DNA from: Ramlibacter sp.
GTDB lineage: Bacteria > Pseudomonadota > Gammaproteobacteria > Burkholderiales > Burkholderiaceae_C
Length of the DNA: 64,000 bases
Reading direction: 5' to 3'
NCBI GenBank assembly: GCA_029237735.1
Contig: JAQZBU010000005.1
Location: 1 to 64,000 of the forward strand
Shown: positions 1-7,905 of the stretch, piece by piece
Layout of the letters: each line of letters starts with the position of its first letter
Numbering within the stretch: position 1 is the first letter of the stretch
The notes under the pieces: generated by a model
Told to the model about the DNA's origin: nothing
Database searches by the model: none
Seen by the model: only the letters and a program-made list of their open reading frames with translations
Position numbers and translations under genes: made by a program

Positions 1-861
1 GACCTTGATCGTCGGTCGCACACCCGGGTTGGGCAGCATGGCCTGGTAGCCGCGTTCGGCCTGCATCGGCACGCTGTCGCCCAACTGTTTGGCCAGGGGC
101 GCAGAAGCCAGCCCGGCAGCCAGAACGAAAGCGTCGGCCTGGAGATTCACGTCCGTGCACAGCACCCCACTGGCGCGTCCATCGCGCAGCTCGAATCCGC
201 GAACCTTGTGGCGCAGTGTCTTGCCGCCCGCCTGCTCGAAGAGTCCGACGATGGCGGTCACAAGGCCCAGCGGGTCCACCGTGTGGGCGTTTTCGGGAAA
301 GAACAGGCCGCGCACGAACCCCTCGGCCAGCGCCGGATCCAGCGCGCGCAACCCTGCGGCGTCGAGCGACTGCACCGCGACGCCATGCGACTCGCGGAGA
401 TCACGAGCGATGTGCTCCGAAGCACTGGACGCGGGGTTTCTCCACACGTACAACTCGTCGTAGTGGTTGCCAAGCAAGTCCTGGTACAGATCAAGTGCGG
501 GTGCGTGCAGCGCCCGCATAGCCGCCGATATCTGCTTGACGCGTGCAGGCCGTCCAGCCGCAACCCAGCGAAGCAACCAGGGCAGCGCCCGTGGCACATG
601 GCGCCAGTCCAGGTACAAGGGGCCCAGCGGGTCGCTGACCCAGCCCGGCACGCGTTTGAGCATGCCTGGCATCGACATGGGCACGCAGAAGTCGGGGCTG
701 ATCGCACCGCCGTTGCCCGACGAGCAGCCCATGCCCGGCTGGTCGCCGTCGACCAGCGTGACCTGGTTGCCTTGACGCTGCAAGGTGAGCGCGCAGGCGG
801 CGCCCACGATTCCGGCACCCACGACGACGACGCGCTTGGGTGTTTCGTTCAGGCGATCCAT
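1..861 (-). CDS. D-amino-acid dehydrogenase-like FAD oxidoreductase (3' end outside window)
   Basis: This gene is not in the ORF track because it runs off the left edge. Reading the minus strand from ATG at 861 gives 287 open codons, starting MDRLNETPKRVVVVGAGIVG. The GAGIVG dinucleotide-binding motif near residue 15 and the following CSSGNGGAISPD segment match the DAO/DadA family of FAD-dependent deaminating oxidoreductases, which oxidise D-amino acids or glycine-like amines to 2-oxo acids and pass electrons to the respiratory chain. The start is supported by GGAGG about 9 nt upstream. It overlaps the end of the upstream IclR gene by 13 nt, so the two are probably translationally coupled. 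The substrate cannot be told from sequence. Only the N-terminal two thirds are visible. Confidence 0.85.
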   Translation of the reverse strand, partial: MDRLNETPKRVVVVGAGIVGAACALTLQRQGNQVTLVDGDQPGMGCSSGNGGAISPDFCVPMSMPGMLKRVPGWVSDPLGPLYLDWRHVPRALPWLLRWVAAGRPARVKQISAAMRALHAPALDLYQDLLGNHYDELYVWRNPASSASEHIARDLRESHGVAVQSLDAAGLRALDPALAEGFVRGLFFPENAHTVDPLGLVTAIVGLFEQAGGKTLRHKVRGFELRDGRASGVLCTDVNLQADAFVLAAGLASAPLAKQLGDSVPMQAERGYQAMLPNPGVRPTIKV

Positions 862-1685
862 TGCGTTTGCCTCCGGGAGGCAGACGCGCCGGCAGCAGCC
901 GGTGGATCCTTGGGGAGTTGTGCGCCGATTTGCTTCGCGGCGTCCTGCACACGAACGACGATGCGGTGGCGCGCGGCATCAAAGCGGGCCGTGGGGGCGA
1001 TCACGCACAGTGCCGCGACCGCTGCGCCGCTCGTATCGTGAATCGCAGCGGACACGCCCGAAGCACCGATCACCGAGCTGTCGCTGATCATGGCGAAACC
1101 TGAGTCTCGGACGCGCTGGATAGTGTGCAGAAGAAGCTCGGGGTCGGTCACGGTCTTCGCGGTGACCTTCTGGATACGGCTACTGGCCAGGTAGCGACGC
1201 AGCACATCGTCCGAGAGGTCGGCCAGCAGGACCAATCCGACCGAGGTCGAGTGAGCCGGCCGCAACATGGGCAGTGAGATGTCGTAGCGCAACGGGTTTT
1301 CAGTCACCGCTTTATCGATGTACTGAATCTGCCAATCGGGCGCCGCGACAGCCAGAAAGCAGGACTCGCCAGTCTCGGCAGACAGCGCACCCATCACCGG
1401 TTCGGCAGCCCGACGGATCAGGCCGACTTCTCCGCCAACCCATGCGCCCTGGCGGTACCGCGGAGAAAGCACGTAGCCATCCCCGTTGGCGTCAACGTAG
1501 CCACGCCCGGCCAAGGTGTTGAGCAGCGCGAAGGCACTGCTCTTGGGCAAGTCCAGCCGAAGTGCGATGTCCGTCAGGCGAATAGGGTCCGAAACGAGGC
1601 TGAGCAGTTCGAGCAGGTCAAGAATCCTGGCCGCTGACTTGACTTCGTTTGTTCTTGTATGTGAACTGGGTTCATGTGTATGCAC
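849..1685 (-). CDS. IclR-family transcriptional regulator
   Basis: A 278-residue protein if the GTG at 1685 is the start. The tracked ORF begins at a TTG 63 nt further up, which would put the start inside a good promoter-like sequence, so I reject it. The N-terminal winged helix (KSAARILDLLELL through LPKSSAFALLNTLAGRGYV) and the C-terminal effector domain with AVAAPDWQIQYIDK and HSTSVG are typical of IclR. Such proteins sense small carboxylates or aromatic acids. The gene overlaps the downstream flavoprotein gene by 13 nt and probably controls it and itself; a TGAAC-TGG-GTTCA dyad lies over its first codons. The effector is unknown. Confidence 0.88.
   Translation of the reverse strand: MHTHEPSSHTRTNEVKSAARILDLLELLSLVSDPIRLTDIALRLDLPKSSAFALLNTLAGRGYVDANGDGYVLSPRYRQGAWVGGEVGLIRRAAEPVMGALSAETGESCFLAVAAPDWQIQYIDKAVTENPLRYDISLPMLRPAHSTSVGLVLLADLSDDVLRRYLASSRIQKVTAKTVTDPELLLHTIQRVRDSGFAMISDSSVIGASGVSAAIHDTSGAAVAALCVIAPTARFDAARHRIVVRVQDAAKQIGAQLPKDPPAAAGASASRRQTQWIA
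1662..1674. promoter_or_regulatory. candidate IclR operator (dyad TGAAC-TGG-GTTCA)
   Basis: A perfect 5-bp inverted repeat with a 3-bp spacer, flanked by further partial symmetry (ATGTGAAC against GTTCATGT). It sits just inside the start of the IclR gene, directly downstream of the predicted transcription start, where bound protein would block its own transcription. IclR proteins bind short dyads of this kind; assignment to this regulator is inference. Confidence 0.4.
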
Positions 1686-1692
1686 GAAACGG

Positions 1693-1720
1693 AGTCTAGA
1701 CCGATATAGCGGCGTGTCAA
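1693..1720 (-). promoter_or_regulatory. sigma-70-like promoter for the IclR/flavoprotein pair
   Basis: On the minus strand TTGACA is followed after 16 nt by TAGACT. The expected transcription start falls at about 1686, immediately before the GTG at 1685, so the message may be leaderless or nearly so; no Shine-Dalgarno sequence is seen before that GTG. Confidence 0.5.
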
Positions 1721-1807
1721 GCAAAAAGATGAATCGAACGGTAGGCAATGCCGGCGTAGCTCATCGCCGAAAGGAACCATTGCAGCCGGGTAGGGTCCAC
1801 ACCCCCC

Positions 1808-2083
1808 ATGTGGAAACGAATCGCCCTGCTCTGGACCCTGGTGCGCGGTGACGCGCGGCAGCTGTGGTTTGCCCTGCGCCATCCGGCGGCGCCCGGCTGG
1901 CTGAAGCTGGGCACCGCGATGATCGCGCTCTACCTGATCTCTCCCATCGACCTCATCCCGGACGCGCTGCCACTGATCGGCGTGGTGGACGACCTGGTGC
2001 TGGTGCCGATGGCGATCCGCTGGCTGCTCAAACGCCTGCCAGCGGATATCGCGCGGGCTGCGGCGGAACGCCGCACGCGCTAG
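1808..2083 (+). CDS. DUF1232 (YkvA-type) small membrane protein
   Basis: A 91-residue protein. The central segment LGTAMIALYLISPIDLIPD followed by LPLIGVVDDLVLV is the conserved core of DUF1232/YkvA proteins, which have one or two hydrophobic helices and a conserved SPIDLIPD...G..DD signature. The biochemical role of the family is not known. It is a single gene, divergent from the IclR regulator and convergent with the next gene, only 12 nt separating their ends. Length and composition are normal for the family. Confidence 0.85.
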   Translation: MWKRIALLWTLVRGDARQLWFALRHPAAPGWLKLGTAMIALYLISPIDLIPDALPLIGVVDDLVLVPMAIRWLLKRLPADIARAAAERRTR

Positions 2084-2095
2084 GTGCTGCGCGAC

Positions 2096-2947
2096 TTAAG
2101 CGCAAACCCAGTCGACGACACCCACCAGGTCCACGGCGAAGCCAACGTTGCCTGGCGTGGCCGTATCGACAATGCGCAAGTCGTTGAGCCCGTCGGCGTC
2201 ACTGGCAACCACGTAGGTGAAATCCTTGAACGTGTTGTTGACAGTGAAGTCACCCGTCACCAGGGTTGGGTCAATCGAATCCACGAGAGTGCCATTCCAG
2301 TAGACGCCCAGGGTGCCACCGGTCGCGTACTGGTCAAACACCTCAGTCGCCACGGTCAACGTGATCTGGGCGTACCCAGCATTGGCATCGCTGACCGTGT
2401 GCGTGATGTCGATTGGCCCGCCTGTGGCTTGCGTATCCAGCCAGTTGGTGCCGTAGTCGCTCACGATGCCCTGGTAGCCCGACTCGACGATTTCCGCGGC
2501 GGCACCCGTCGAAATCCATCCGAGTTCCGCCAAATTGGCAACGATGCCCCAACCCTCGTCTCCTGCTGTCGTGTCTGTATACGTCTCAAACGAATCGGAG
2601 AATAGGCTGGTTCCGGCGACTGCAGCACCTCCGACCACATGCGCGGTCGAGTACGTGCCATTGGCCATTCGAATCGTGTAGTCGAAGCCGGCCGACCCCA
2701 CAACGCCCCAGTCGACGGTGAGCATCTGCGTGAGCTCGTCAAAGGAAACGCCGGCGGGGAGTGCATCGTCGCCATCGCCAAATCCAACGAACGCCGCAGA
2801 ACCTGGATCATTGGCCAGCAATTCCTGGACGGAGAACTGAGTGTTCATCATGCACATCAGGTCATCCTTGGCGGCGTTGTTATACACAGCCGCCGTATCG
2901 TTGAACACGTGATTGTCTTTCGTACTGGGTATATCAAACTTGGGCAT
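2096..2947 (-). CDS. acidic protein of unknown function, possibly surface or secreted
   Basis: I set the start at the ATG at 2947 (MPKFDIPSTKDNHVFND), with AAGAAGG about 6 nt upstream; the tracked ORF starts 25 codons earlier without such a site. The 283-residue product is acidic, almost free of Lys/Arg, and has no signal peptide. Residues 1-110 are unlike anything I recognise. The rest is rich in Gly, Thr, Asp and aromatic residues with beta-strand character (DSFETYTDTTAGDEGWG, later ITLTVATEVFDQYATGG) and reads like a jelly-roll carbohydrate- or calcium-binding module of the type found in large adhesins and type I secreted proteins. No RTX nonapeptides are visible. It lies beside the prophage remnant and may be part of the same accessory region. 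Confidence 0.6.
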   Translation of the reverse strand: MPKFDIPSTKDNHVFNDTAAVYNNAAKDDLMCMMNTQFSVQELLANDPGSAAFVGFGDGDDALPAGVSFDELTQMLTVDWGVVGSAGFDYTIRMANGTYSTAHVVGGAAVAGTSLFSDSFETYTDTTAGDEGWGIVANLAELGWISTGAAAEIVESGYQGIVSDYGTNWLDTQATGGPIDITHTVSDANAGYAQITLTVATEVFDQYATGGTLGVYWNGTLVDSIDPTLVTGDFTVNNTFKDFTYVVASDADGLNDLRIVDTATPGNVGFAVDLVGVVDWVCA

Positions 2948-3140
2948 ATCGACCTTCTTTTTGAAGTTCGGTGGCTTGGTGTGCACAGCGAAGGAGTTTG
3001 GCCACCCACAGACTCCTGACATCCGGGCACGTTGTGTGACGAACCCGGAACTGTGAATTAACCCTAGGACTGATTCGGGACGCCGCTTTGACTCAGCGCA
3101 ATATCGAGACTTGCGGGCGACTGCGGAGCTGGCGACGAAA

Positions 3141-3170
3141 AAAAAAGCCTGCTATCTTTTGGATAGCAGG
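3141..3170 (-). terminator. 30-bp repeat copy 1: hairpin terminator / candidate attL
   Basis: Nine-bp stem CCTGCTATC/GATAGCAGG with a 5-nt loop, followed on the minus strand by a run of T (A-run on the plus strand): an intrinsic terminator reading leftward. The same 30 bp recur exactly at 7042-7071 beside tRNA-Lys. The open frame of the tape-measure fragment begins at the last base of the repeat, which suggests a recombination junction. Confidence 0.6.
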
Positions 3171-5239
3171 ACCTCTCTAGCTCGTGGACGCAGTACGTCG
3201 GCGAAGTGGACAAGGCGAACGGAATCAGCGCGACGGCTGCCGGCGTCATCAATTCGCTCGCGCGGAACTTGGACACACTCGGCGCGGTGCTGATCGGCGC
3301 CGGCAAAGCGGCGGTCGCGTACAAAGCGCTTGAACTTGCCCAACTATTCTTCGCGCAGGCTGCATCGATCACGGCGGCAACGACCGCGACTGCGGCGAAC
3401 ACAGCGGCCACAGCGGCGAATACTGCCGCGAAGCAAGCCAATGCTGTGGCCGGCGACGGCGCTGCAGCCAGCGCCGGGCGATTCGCGGGCGCCATCGCGT
3501 CAATCAAGCTGTTCGCGCTTGTGGGCGTGCTCACCAACCTGCGCGAGATCGGCACGGCCATTGGTGAAGGCACTGCGCGTTGGATGGGCTACGGCAAGTC
3601 CATCGAGGCCGCAGACGCGGCGGCGAAGGCCGAAGCCGAAACGACACGCGCGAATGCCGCGGCGAAGGCTGCGCTCGCGCAGCAAATGCAGATTGCCTCG
3701 GACAAGGCGCTCGGCCTGACTGCCGAGAGCAAAAAGCTCGTGGACGAATTCGAAGGGCTGCGCATGAAGGGCGAATCCACGGCCGAATCGCTGGACAAGC
3801 TGACAAAGAATCTGCGGCTTGGCGACATTAAAGGGATAACTGACGCGGGCGCTGCGCTGGACGCGCTCGGCATCAAAGGCGCGCTGTCGGGCGATCAGAT
3901 TCGCGCGTCCTGGACGCGAGCCCTCAAAGACATTGACCTTGGGGTATTCGCCGCTGAGGCGAACGCTGCGTTCGACAAGTCGGAGCAAGGCGCCCGGCGC
4001 CTGGCCGACGCTATGGAGGGCGCACTGCGCGAAGCGATTCGCCGATCAGGAACAGACTTTCAACTGATTTCGGGCGGCATGGGCACTGCGGCGCAAAACG
4101 CTGTGAATGACCTGGAAATTGTGATTGCGGGCTTGGACAAGCTGAAGGCATCCGGCGCGGATACTGCGCAACTTCTCGCCGCGTCCATCGGCAAGGCGAT
4201 CAATTCCGCCGATTCGCAAAAATCGATTGACGCGGTCAAGTTGCAGATTGAATCCGTGCGGCGCGTGCTCGGCGACAAGATCGCGGATGGGTTTTTAGAT
4301 GAGGCAAAGCAAAAAGCCCTCGAACTGAAGGACTCGCTAGACAAGGCACTGCCGGGAATCAATTCGATTCGCGAAGCCTATAAGCAGTTGGGCATTCAAG
4401 CCCCGGCCGACCTGGCACGCACTGCGGCGGCCAATAAGTCGGCATGGGAGATCGTCAAAGGCGACGGCACTGCGGGCGCCGACGTGCTGAAGGCTGCATT
4501 CGCCCGCTACGCACAATCCGCACTCGACGCGAGCGGCGCCGTAGGCACTGCCGGCCGAGAGACCACAAAGGCCATGCTTGAGGCCGAGGCTGCAGCGAAG
4601 GGGCTCGCTGTCGAATTCGACAACACCGGCCGCATCATCGTGCGAGGCTCGGGTGAAGCCGCCAGAGCCGTAGGGGGGATCGGCGACGCATTCCGGCAGA
4701 CTACCGAGGACATCAAAGCGCAAGCCGCTGCGCTGCAGGCGCTGTATGACAAGTACCGGAACGCGCCGGCCTCGAACAAGACGAGCGACGGTTTCACGAA
4801 GAACGGCGACGGCTCGGCGGCCGGGTCCTTCAACAACATGCTGCCGGTGGATCAGGCGTTCGCGCTCGCCAACGGACAGCAGATGACATTGGAGCAGGCT
4901 GCGACCGCGCTACAGCAGGCAAAGAACGCCTATGACGATATGCAGGCGTTCCTGAAGCTGAACCCTGGCGGCGCATCGACGGACTACATCAATTCAACCT
5001 CTGCCCTCTACAACGCCGCGCGCCTGGCGTTCGAGAAGTTGACCGCCCCAAAGGTCGGCGGCAGCAGTGGCGCCGCGACGACGCCGACGCAGGCCCCGGC
5101 TTCAGGTTCCACGTCGGGCACCGTCCATATCAGCATTGGGGGCGCCACAAGCACGGTCAACGTGGCATCGCAGGCCGATTCAGATGCTCTGGTGGGCATG
5201 CTTCGCCAACTCGAAAGCGCCAAGTCCACGGCGGCATAA
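3170..5239 (+). pseudogene. phage tail tape-measure protein, 5'-truncated remnant
   Basis: The frame is open from 3170 to the stop at 5239 (about 690 codons); a TAG lies just upstream inside the 30-bp repeat. The ORF track starts at GTG 3206 but that is internal: SSWTQYVGEVDKANG precedes it in frame. The product is Ala-rich and helical, with a hydrophobic patch near the start (LIGAGKAAVAYKALELAQLF), a long coiled-coil-like middle and a Gly/Thr-rich end (SGTVHISIGGATSTVNVAS), the layout of the C-terminal half of lambda-type tape-measure proteins, which set tail length and are ejected into the host envelope. Full proteins are usually over 1000 residues, so the N-terminal part is missing. No other tail gene remains, so it is non-functional as a phage gene. 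Confidence 0.75.
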
Positions 5240-5248
5240 CAGTTTGCT

Positions 5249-5270
5249 AACGCGCGCCCTGAGGCGCGTT
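5249..5270 (+). terminator. hairpin after the tape-measure remnant
   Basis: Seven-bp perfect stem AACGCGC/GCGCGTT, 8-nt loop, followed by a short T stretch (TTTAT counting the stem end). It lies 10 nt after the stop codon. A weak intrinsic terminator is plausible. Confidence 0.5.
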
Positions 5271-5419
5271 TATCCCCTCGGGTCGGCGACGGCTTGGGGG
5301 GATTTTTTTCACTTGGCGGCGAGCCACGAGGTCTTTACCGTCCCATTCAACCCGTAGCGCTACGAACTCAACAGTACGATAATCTGCCACACGAAGCTTT
5401 GCTTCGGAGGGTGTGCAAC

Positions 5420-6910
5420 ATGGAAACCTTAAAAGACGTTTTTGAATCGCTGCGCGATTGGTTCAAGACTCGCTTCACGAACCCATTGTTTGCGGCTTTC
5501 GTAATCGCGTGGCTTGCGATGAATTGGCGGGTCGTGCTGGCATTGTTTTCGGACGTTCCATACCGCGCTAAAGTCGAGTGGATCGACTTTCATCTGTACC
5601 CTGAACCGTGGCATTGGCCGGCGTATGGCTTCGTTTTTCCTATGCTCGTGGCCTTGTTTTACGTCGCTTTTTCGCCGCCGATCTTCCGCCGCATCACCAC
5701 GTACTACCGAAAGGAACAGCATAAGAGCGCGGCTGCGATGCTTGCAGCAGACGCGATCAAGCCGATTTCGCCAGATGAAGCGCAGAGAATAATTAAAGAA
5801 CGTGTTGATGCAAAGCTCGCGCTTCGCGGGGCTCGTGCGCAATTCACCGCTGCAGAGAATGACTATATTGACCAAATCGCCAAGCTTCAGGCGTCGTTAG
5901 ATCGGGTTATGGCCGGGGTTGGCACGGGCGCCATTGAACCGGCGAAAGTTGAAGAGCAGGCCCCGTCAGAAGCGGATACGGAAAAGAGGTGGCGCTTTAC
6001 GGCTCAAGATTTCGACGTTGCGGAAACGGATCGGATCGAAAAATTGATCATCCGTGGCGTGAGTCAGGACGAGGCGAACGTGTTGCATCACGTGCGAAAC
6101 ACCACTCTCGACTCTGGGTTTGTTCCTGAATCGCTGCCCGATGTTGTCCCCCGTGTCGACAGGTTCAGGGCTGCTTTGATAGTAGGCAGACTCAAAAACT
6201 TACTTTTGATCCAAGATGCGAAAGACGATGAACTCGCAATAACCACCGAGGGTATGCAAGCGGTGGACGCTCTCTTGCGTAGGGGCTTTGTGCCGGATGT
6301 GAAGGAACGCCCAGCTGCAAAAACGACTCCTAGCCGTGAGGTTGGGGTGATCAATGCCCCGGCGGCGAAACCTGAGCGCCATTCCCCCGTTCTGGGCAAA
6401 GGCCCTCTGACCGATGCCGCCGCGACGGGCCTCCTGGATAACGCTGACGTTGCTAGGGCTGCCGGCCTTCTTGGCAAGGGCACTTTGGCCGATGCCGCCC
6501 TTCTGGACAAGAGCACTATTGCCGGCGCCGCTGCGGCCGGCCTTCTTGGCAAGGGCACTTTGACCGATGCTGCCGCGACGGGCCTCCTGAGTAACGCTGA
6601 CGTTGCTAGGGCTAGGGCTGCCGGCCTTCTGGACAAGAGCACTATTGCCGGCGCCGCTGCGACGGGCCTTCTTGGCAGGGGCACTTTGGCCGATGCCGCT
6701 GCGGCGGGCCTCCTGAGCAACGCTGACGTTGCTAGGGCTACCGGCCTTCTGGACAAGAGCACTATTGCCGGCGCCGCTGCGGCGGGCCTTCTTGGCAAGG
6801 GCGCTTTGGCCGATGCCGCCGCGACGGGCCTCCTGAGTAACGCTGACCTTGCTAGGGCTGCCGGCGTTCTAGGCAATCGCACTCTAGCCGACGCCGCCGG
6901 CCTTGGGTAA
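5420..6910 (+). CDS. membrane-anchored protein with tandem-repeat C-terminus, unknown function
   Basis: I start at ATG 5420 (METLKDVFESLRDWFK), which has GGAGG 9 nt upstream; the tracked start at 5294 lies in non-coding leader. The 496-residue product has two transmembrane helices (about residues 26-45, FVIAWLAMNWRVVLALF, and 67-85, GFVFPMLVALFYVAF). A charged helical stretch with coiled-coil character follows (to ~170), then a globular part (~195-290, DRIEKLIIRGVSQDEANVL to LAITTEGMQAVDALL) resembling a winged-helix fold. From ~325 to the end come Ala/Gly/Leu-rich repeats. The TNPL..AFVIAW..MNW motif recalls a family of uncharacterised bacterial membrane proteins. Base composition is more AT-rich than the neighbours up to ~6350. 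It is probably cargo of the prophage remnant; a phage-exclusion or envelope role is speculation. Confidence 0.7.
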   Translation: METLKDVFESLRDWFKTRFTNPLFAAFVIAWLAMNWRVVLALFSDVPYRAKVEWIDFHLYPEPWHWPAYGFVFPMLVALFYVAFSPPIFRRITTYYRKEQHKSAAAMLAADAIKPISPDEAQRIIKERVDAKLALRGARAQFTAAENDYIDQIAKLQASLDRVMAGVGTGAIEPAKVEEQAPSEADTEKRWRFTAQDFDVAETDRIEKLIIRGVSQDEANVLHHVRNTTLDSGFVPESLPDVVPRVDRFRAALIVGRLKNLLLIQDAKDDELAITTEGMQAVDALLRRGFVPDVKERPAAKTTPSREVGVINAPAAKPERHSPVLGKGPLTDAAATGLLDNADVARAAGLLGKGTLADAALLDKSTIAGAAAAGLLGKGTLTDAAATGLLSNADVARARAAGLLDKSTIAGAAATGLLGRGTLADAAAAGLLSNADVARATGLLDKSTIAGAAAAGLLGKGALADAAATGLLSNADLARAAGVLGNRTLADAAGLG

Positions 6911-6956
6911 CACAGACGTTACTGGGGCAGCCGGCCTGCTCGGAAGGAAAACCTGA
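6391..6956 (+). repeat. tandem coding repeat array, about 114-120 bp units
   Basis: At least four near-identical units encode alternating blocks of the form GLLGKGTLADAAATGLLSNAD-VARA and GLLDKSTIAGAAA. DNA identity between units is very high, pointing to recent expansion. The pattern continues past the stop codon at 6908-6910 in the +1 frame (GNTDVTGAAGLLGRKT, stop at 6956), so a 2-nt deletion near 6903 has cut the array short. Confidence 0.8.
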
Positions 6957-7041
6957 CGCGGCCAGTAGCGGGTCAGGAACTCGGCGACGCAGCAGAAGAT
7001 GACAATTATTCTGTCACCACACTGTTGCGGCGAAAGCCAAG

Positions 7042-7071
7042 AAAAAAGCCTGCTATCTTTTGGATAGCAGG
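7042..7071 (-). terminator. 30-bp repeat copy 2: tRNA-Lys terminator / candidate attR
   Basis: Identical to 3141-3170. Located 23 nt beyond the 3' end of tRNA-Lys and in the right orientation to terminate it: a 9-bp GC-containing stem followed by T6 on the minus strand. This is presumably the original terminator, and the copy at 3141 its duplicate formed on integration. Confidence 0.75.
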
Positions 7072-7094
7072 CTTCCTGTGCCATGCGGCGTAAC

Positions 7095-7170
7095 TGGTAG
7101 GACGTACAAGATTCGAACTTGTGACCAACGGATTAAAAGTCCGCTGCTCTACCAACTGAGCTAACGTCCC
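7095..7170 (-). tRNA. tRNA-Lys (anticodon UUU)
   Basis: Minus-strand sequence beginning GGGACGTTAGCTCAGTTGGT folds as a complete 76-nt cloverleaf. The acceptor stem closes with ACGTCCT (one G-U pair), discriminator A and an encoded CCA. The anticodon loop is CTTTTAA, giving UUU. The D loop (AGTTGGTAGA) and T arm (GTTCGAATC) are normal. It serves as a probable integration landmark for the adjacent remnant. Confidence 0.97.
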
Positions 7171-7184
7171 AGCAAAGCCAGCGA

Positions 7185-7874
7185 TTATATCGCCGTTACG
7201 GCCCGTTTCGACACCGCCAGCCGATCAAGTATCCAGCCTGCCGCGCATTGCCCAAACGTGGCCGTGACGCTGACCACCGAACCGTAGCCGTGGCAGTTCA
7301 AGGAACCGTCGCCTTCGATGGCGCACGAGGCGTCGGGTGGCGCTACAGACTCGCGGCTGAAGACGCAGGGCACACCGATCTTCTTGCCCTCCCTGGGCGC
7401 GCCGTTGAACTTGCGCAAGCGATAGCGCAGCTGTGCCAGGAGCGGGTCATGCGTGGTGTTGGCCAGGTCGTCCACGTCCACCTTGTGCGCCAGCCGCTTG
7501 CCGCCCGCGGCGCCCGCGCTGATGAACATCGTGCCCGTGCGCATGGCCCAGGCAGCCATGGCCTCTTTGGCCTTCACCTGGTCGCAGGCGTCGATGACGG
7601 CGTCGACGTGCCCGGGCAGGACCTGCGGCCAGTTTTCCGGCTCGACGAATTCCTCCACCTGATGAACCCTGCACGAGGGGTTGATCTGCGCGATGCGCTC
7701 GGCCATGGCCTGCACCTTCGCCTGACCCAAGGTGCCGGCCAATGCGTGGATTTGCCGGTTGATGTTGGACTCGGCGATGTGGTCCAGGTCAATGAGCGTG
7801 AGTTCGCCGACGCCGCTGCGGGCCAGCGCCTCGGCGGCCCAGGAGCCGACGCCGCCGATGCCCACCACCGCCAC
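7185..7874 (-). CDS. tcdA: tRNA threonylcarbamoyladenosine dehydratase, N-terminally shortened
   Basis: The product matches TcdA/CsdL, the E1-like enzyme that uses ATP to cyclise t6A37 of ANN-decoding tRNAs to ct6A. The adenylation motif GIGGVGSWAAEALARSG, NINRQIHAL, and later SAGAAGGKR and VSVTATFG are all present. The family normally has about 25-30 residues before this motif (the RFGG..RLYG segment). Here the only start after an in-frame TGA is the GTG at 7874, directly before AVVGIGGVGS, giving 229 residues. The in-frame TGA lies inside the last codons of cpoB, so the missing segment is not present in another frame. Either an adjacent deletion removed the N-terminus or the enzyme functions without it; activity is uncertain. 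Confidence 0.85.
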   Translation of the reverse strand: MAVVGIGGVGSWAAEALARSGVGELTLIDLDHIAESNINRQIHALAGTLGQAKVQAMAERIAQINPSCRVHQVEEFVEPENWPQVLPGHVDAVIDACDQVKAKEAMAAWAMRTGTMFISAGAAGGKRLAHKVDVDDLANTTHDPLLAQLRYRLRKFNGAPREGKKIGVPCVFSRESVAPPDASCAIEGDGSLNCHGYGSVVSVTATFGQCAAGWILDRLAVSKRAVTAI

Positions 7875-7905
7875 GTGGGCGGCGCGGATGGAGGCGGCAC
7901 GGGCA

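Noticed and set aside
6088-6882. 264-codon minus-strand ORF with LLRRPVAAAS repeats
   Set aside because: Antisense of the tandem repeat array in 5420-6910; lacks a ribosome site and mirrors the repeat period.
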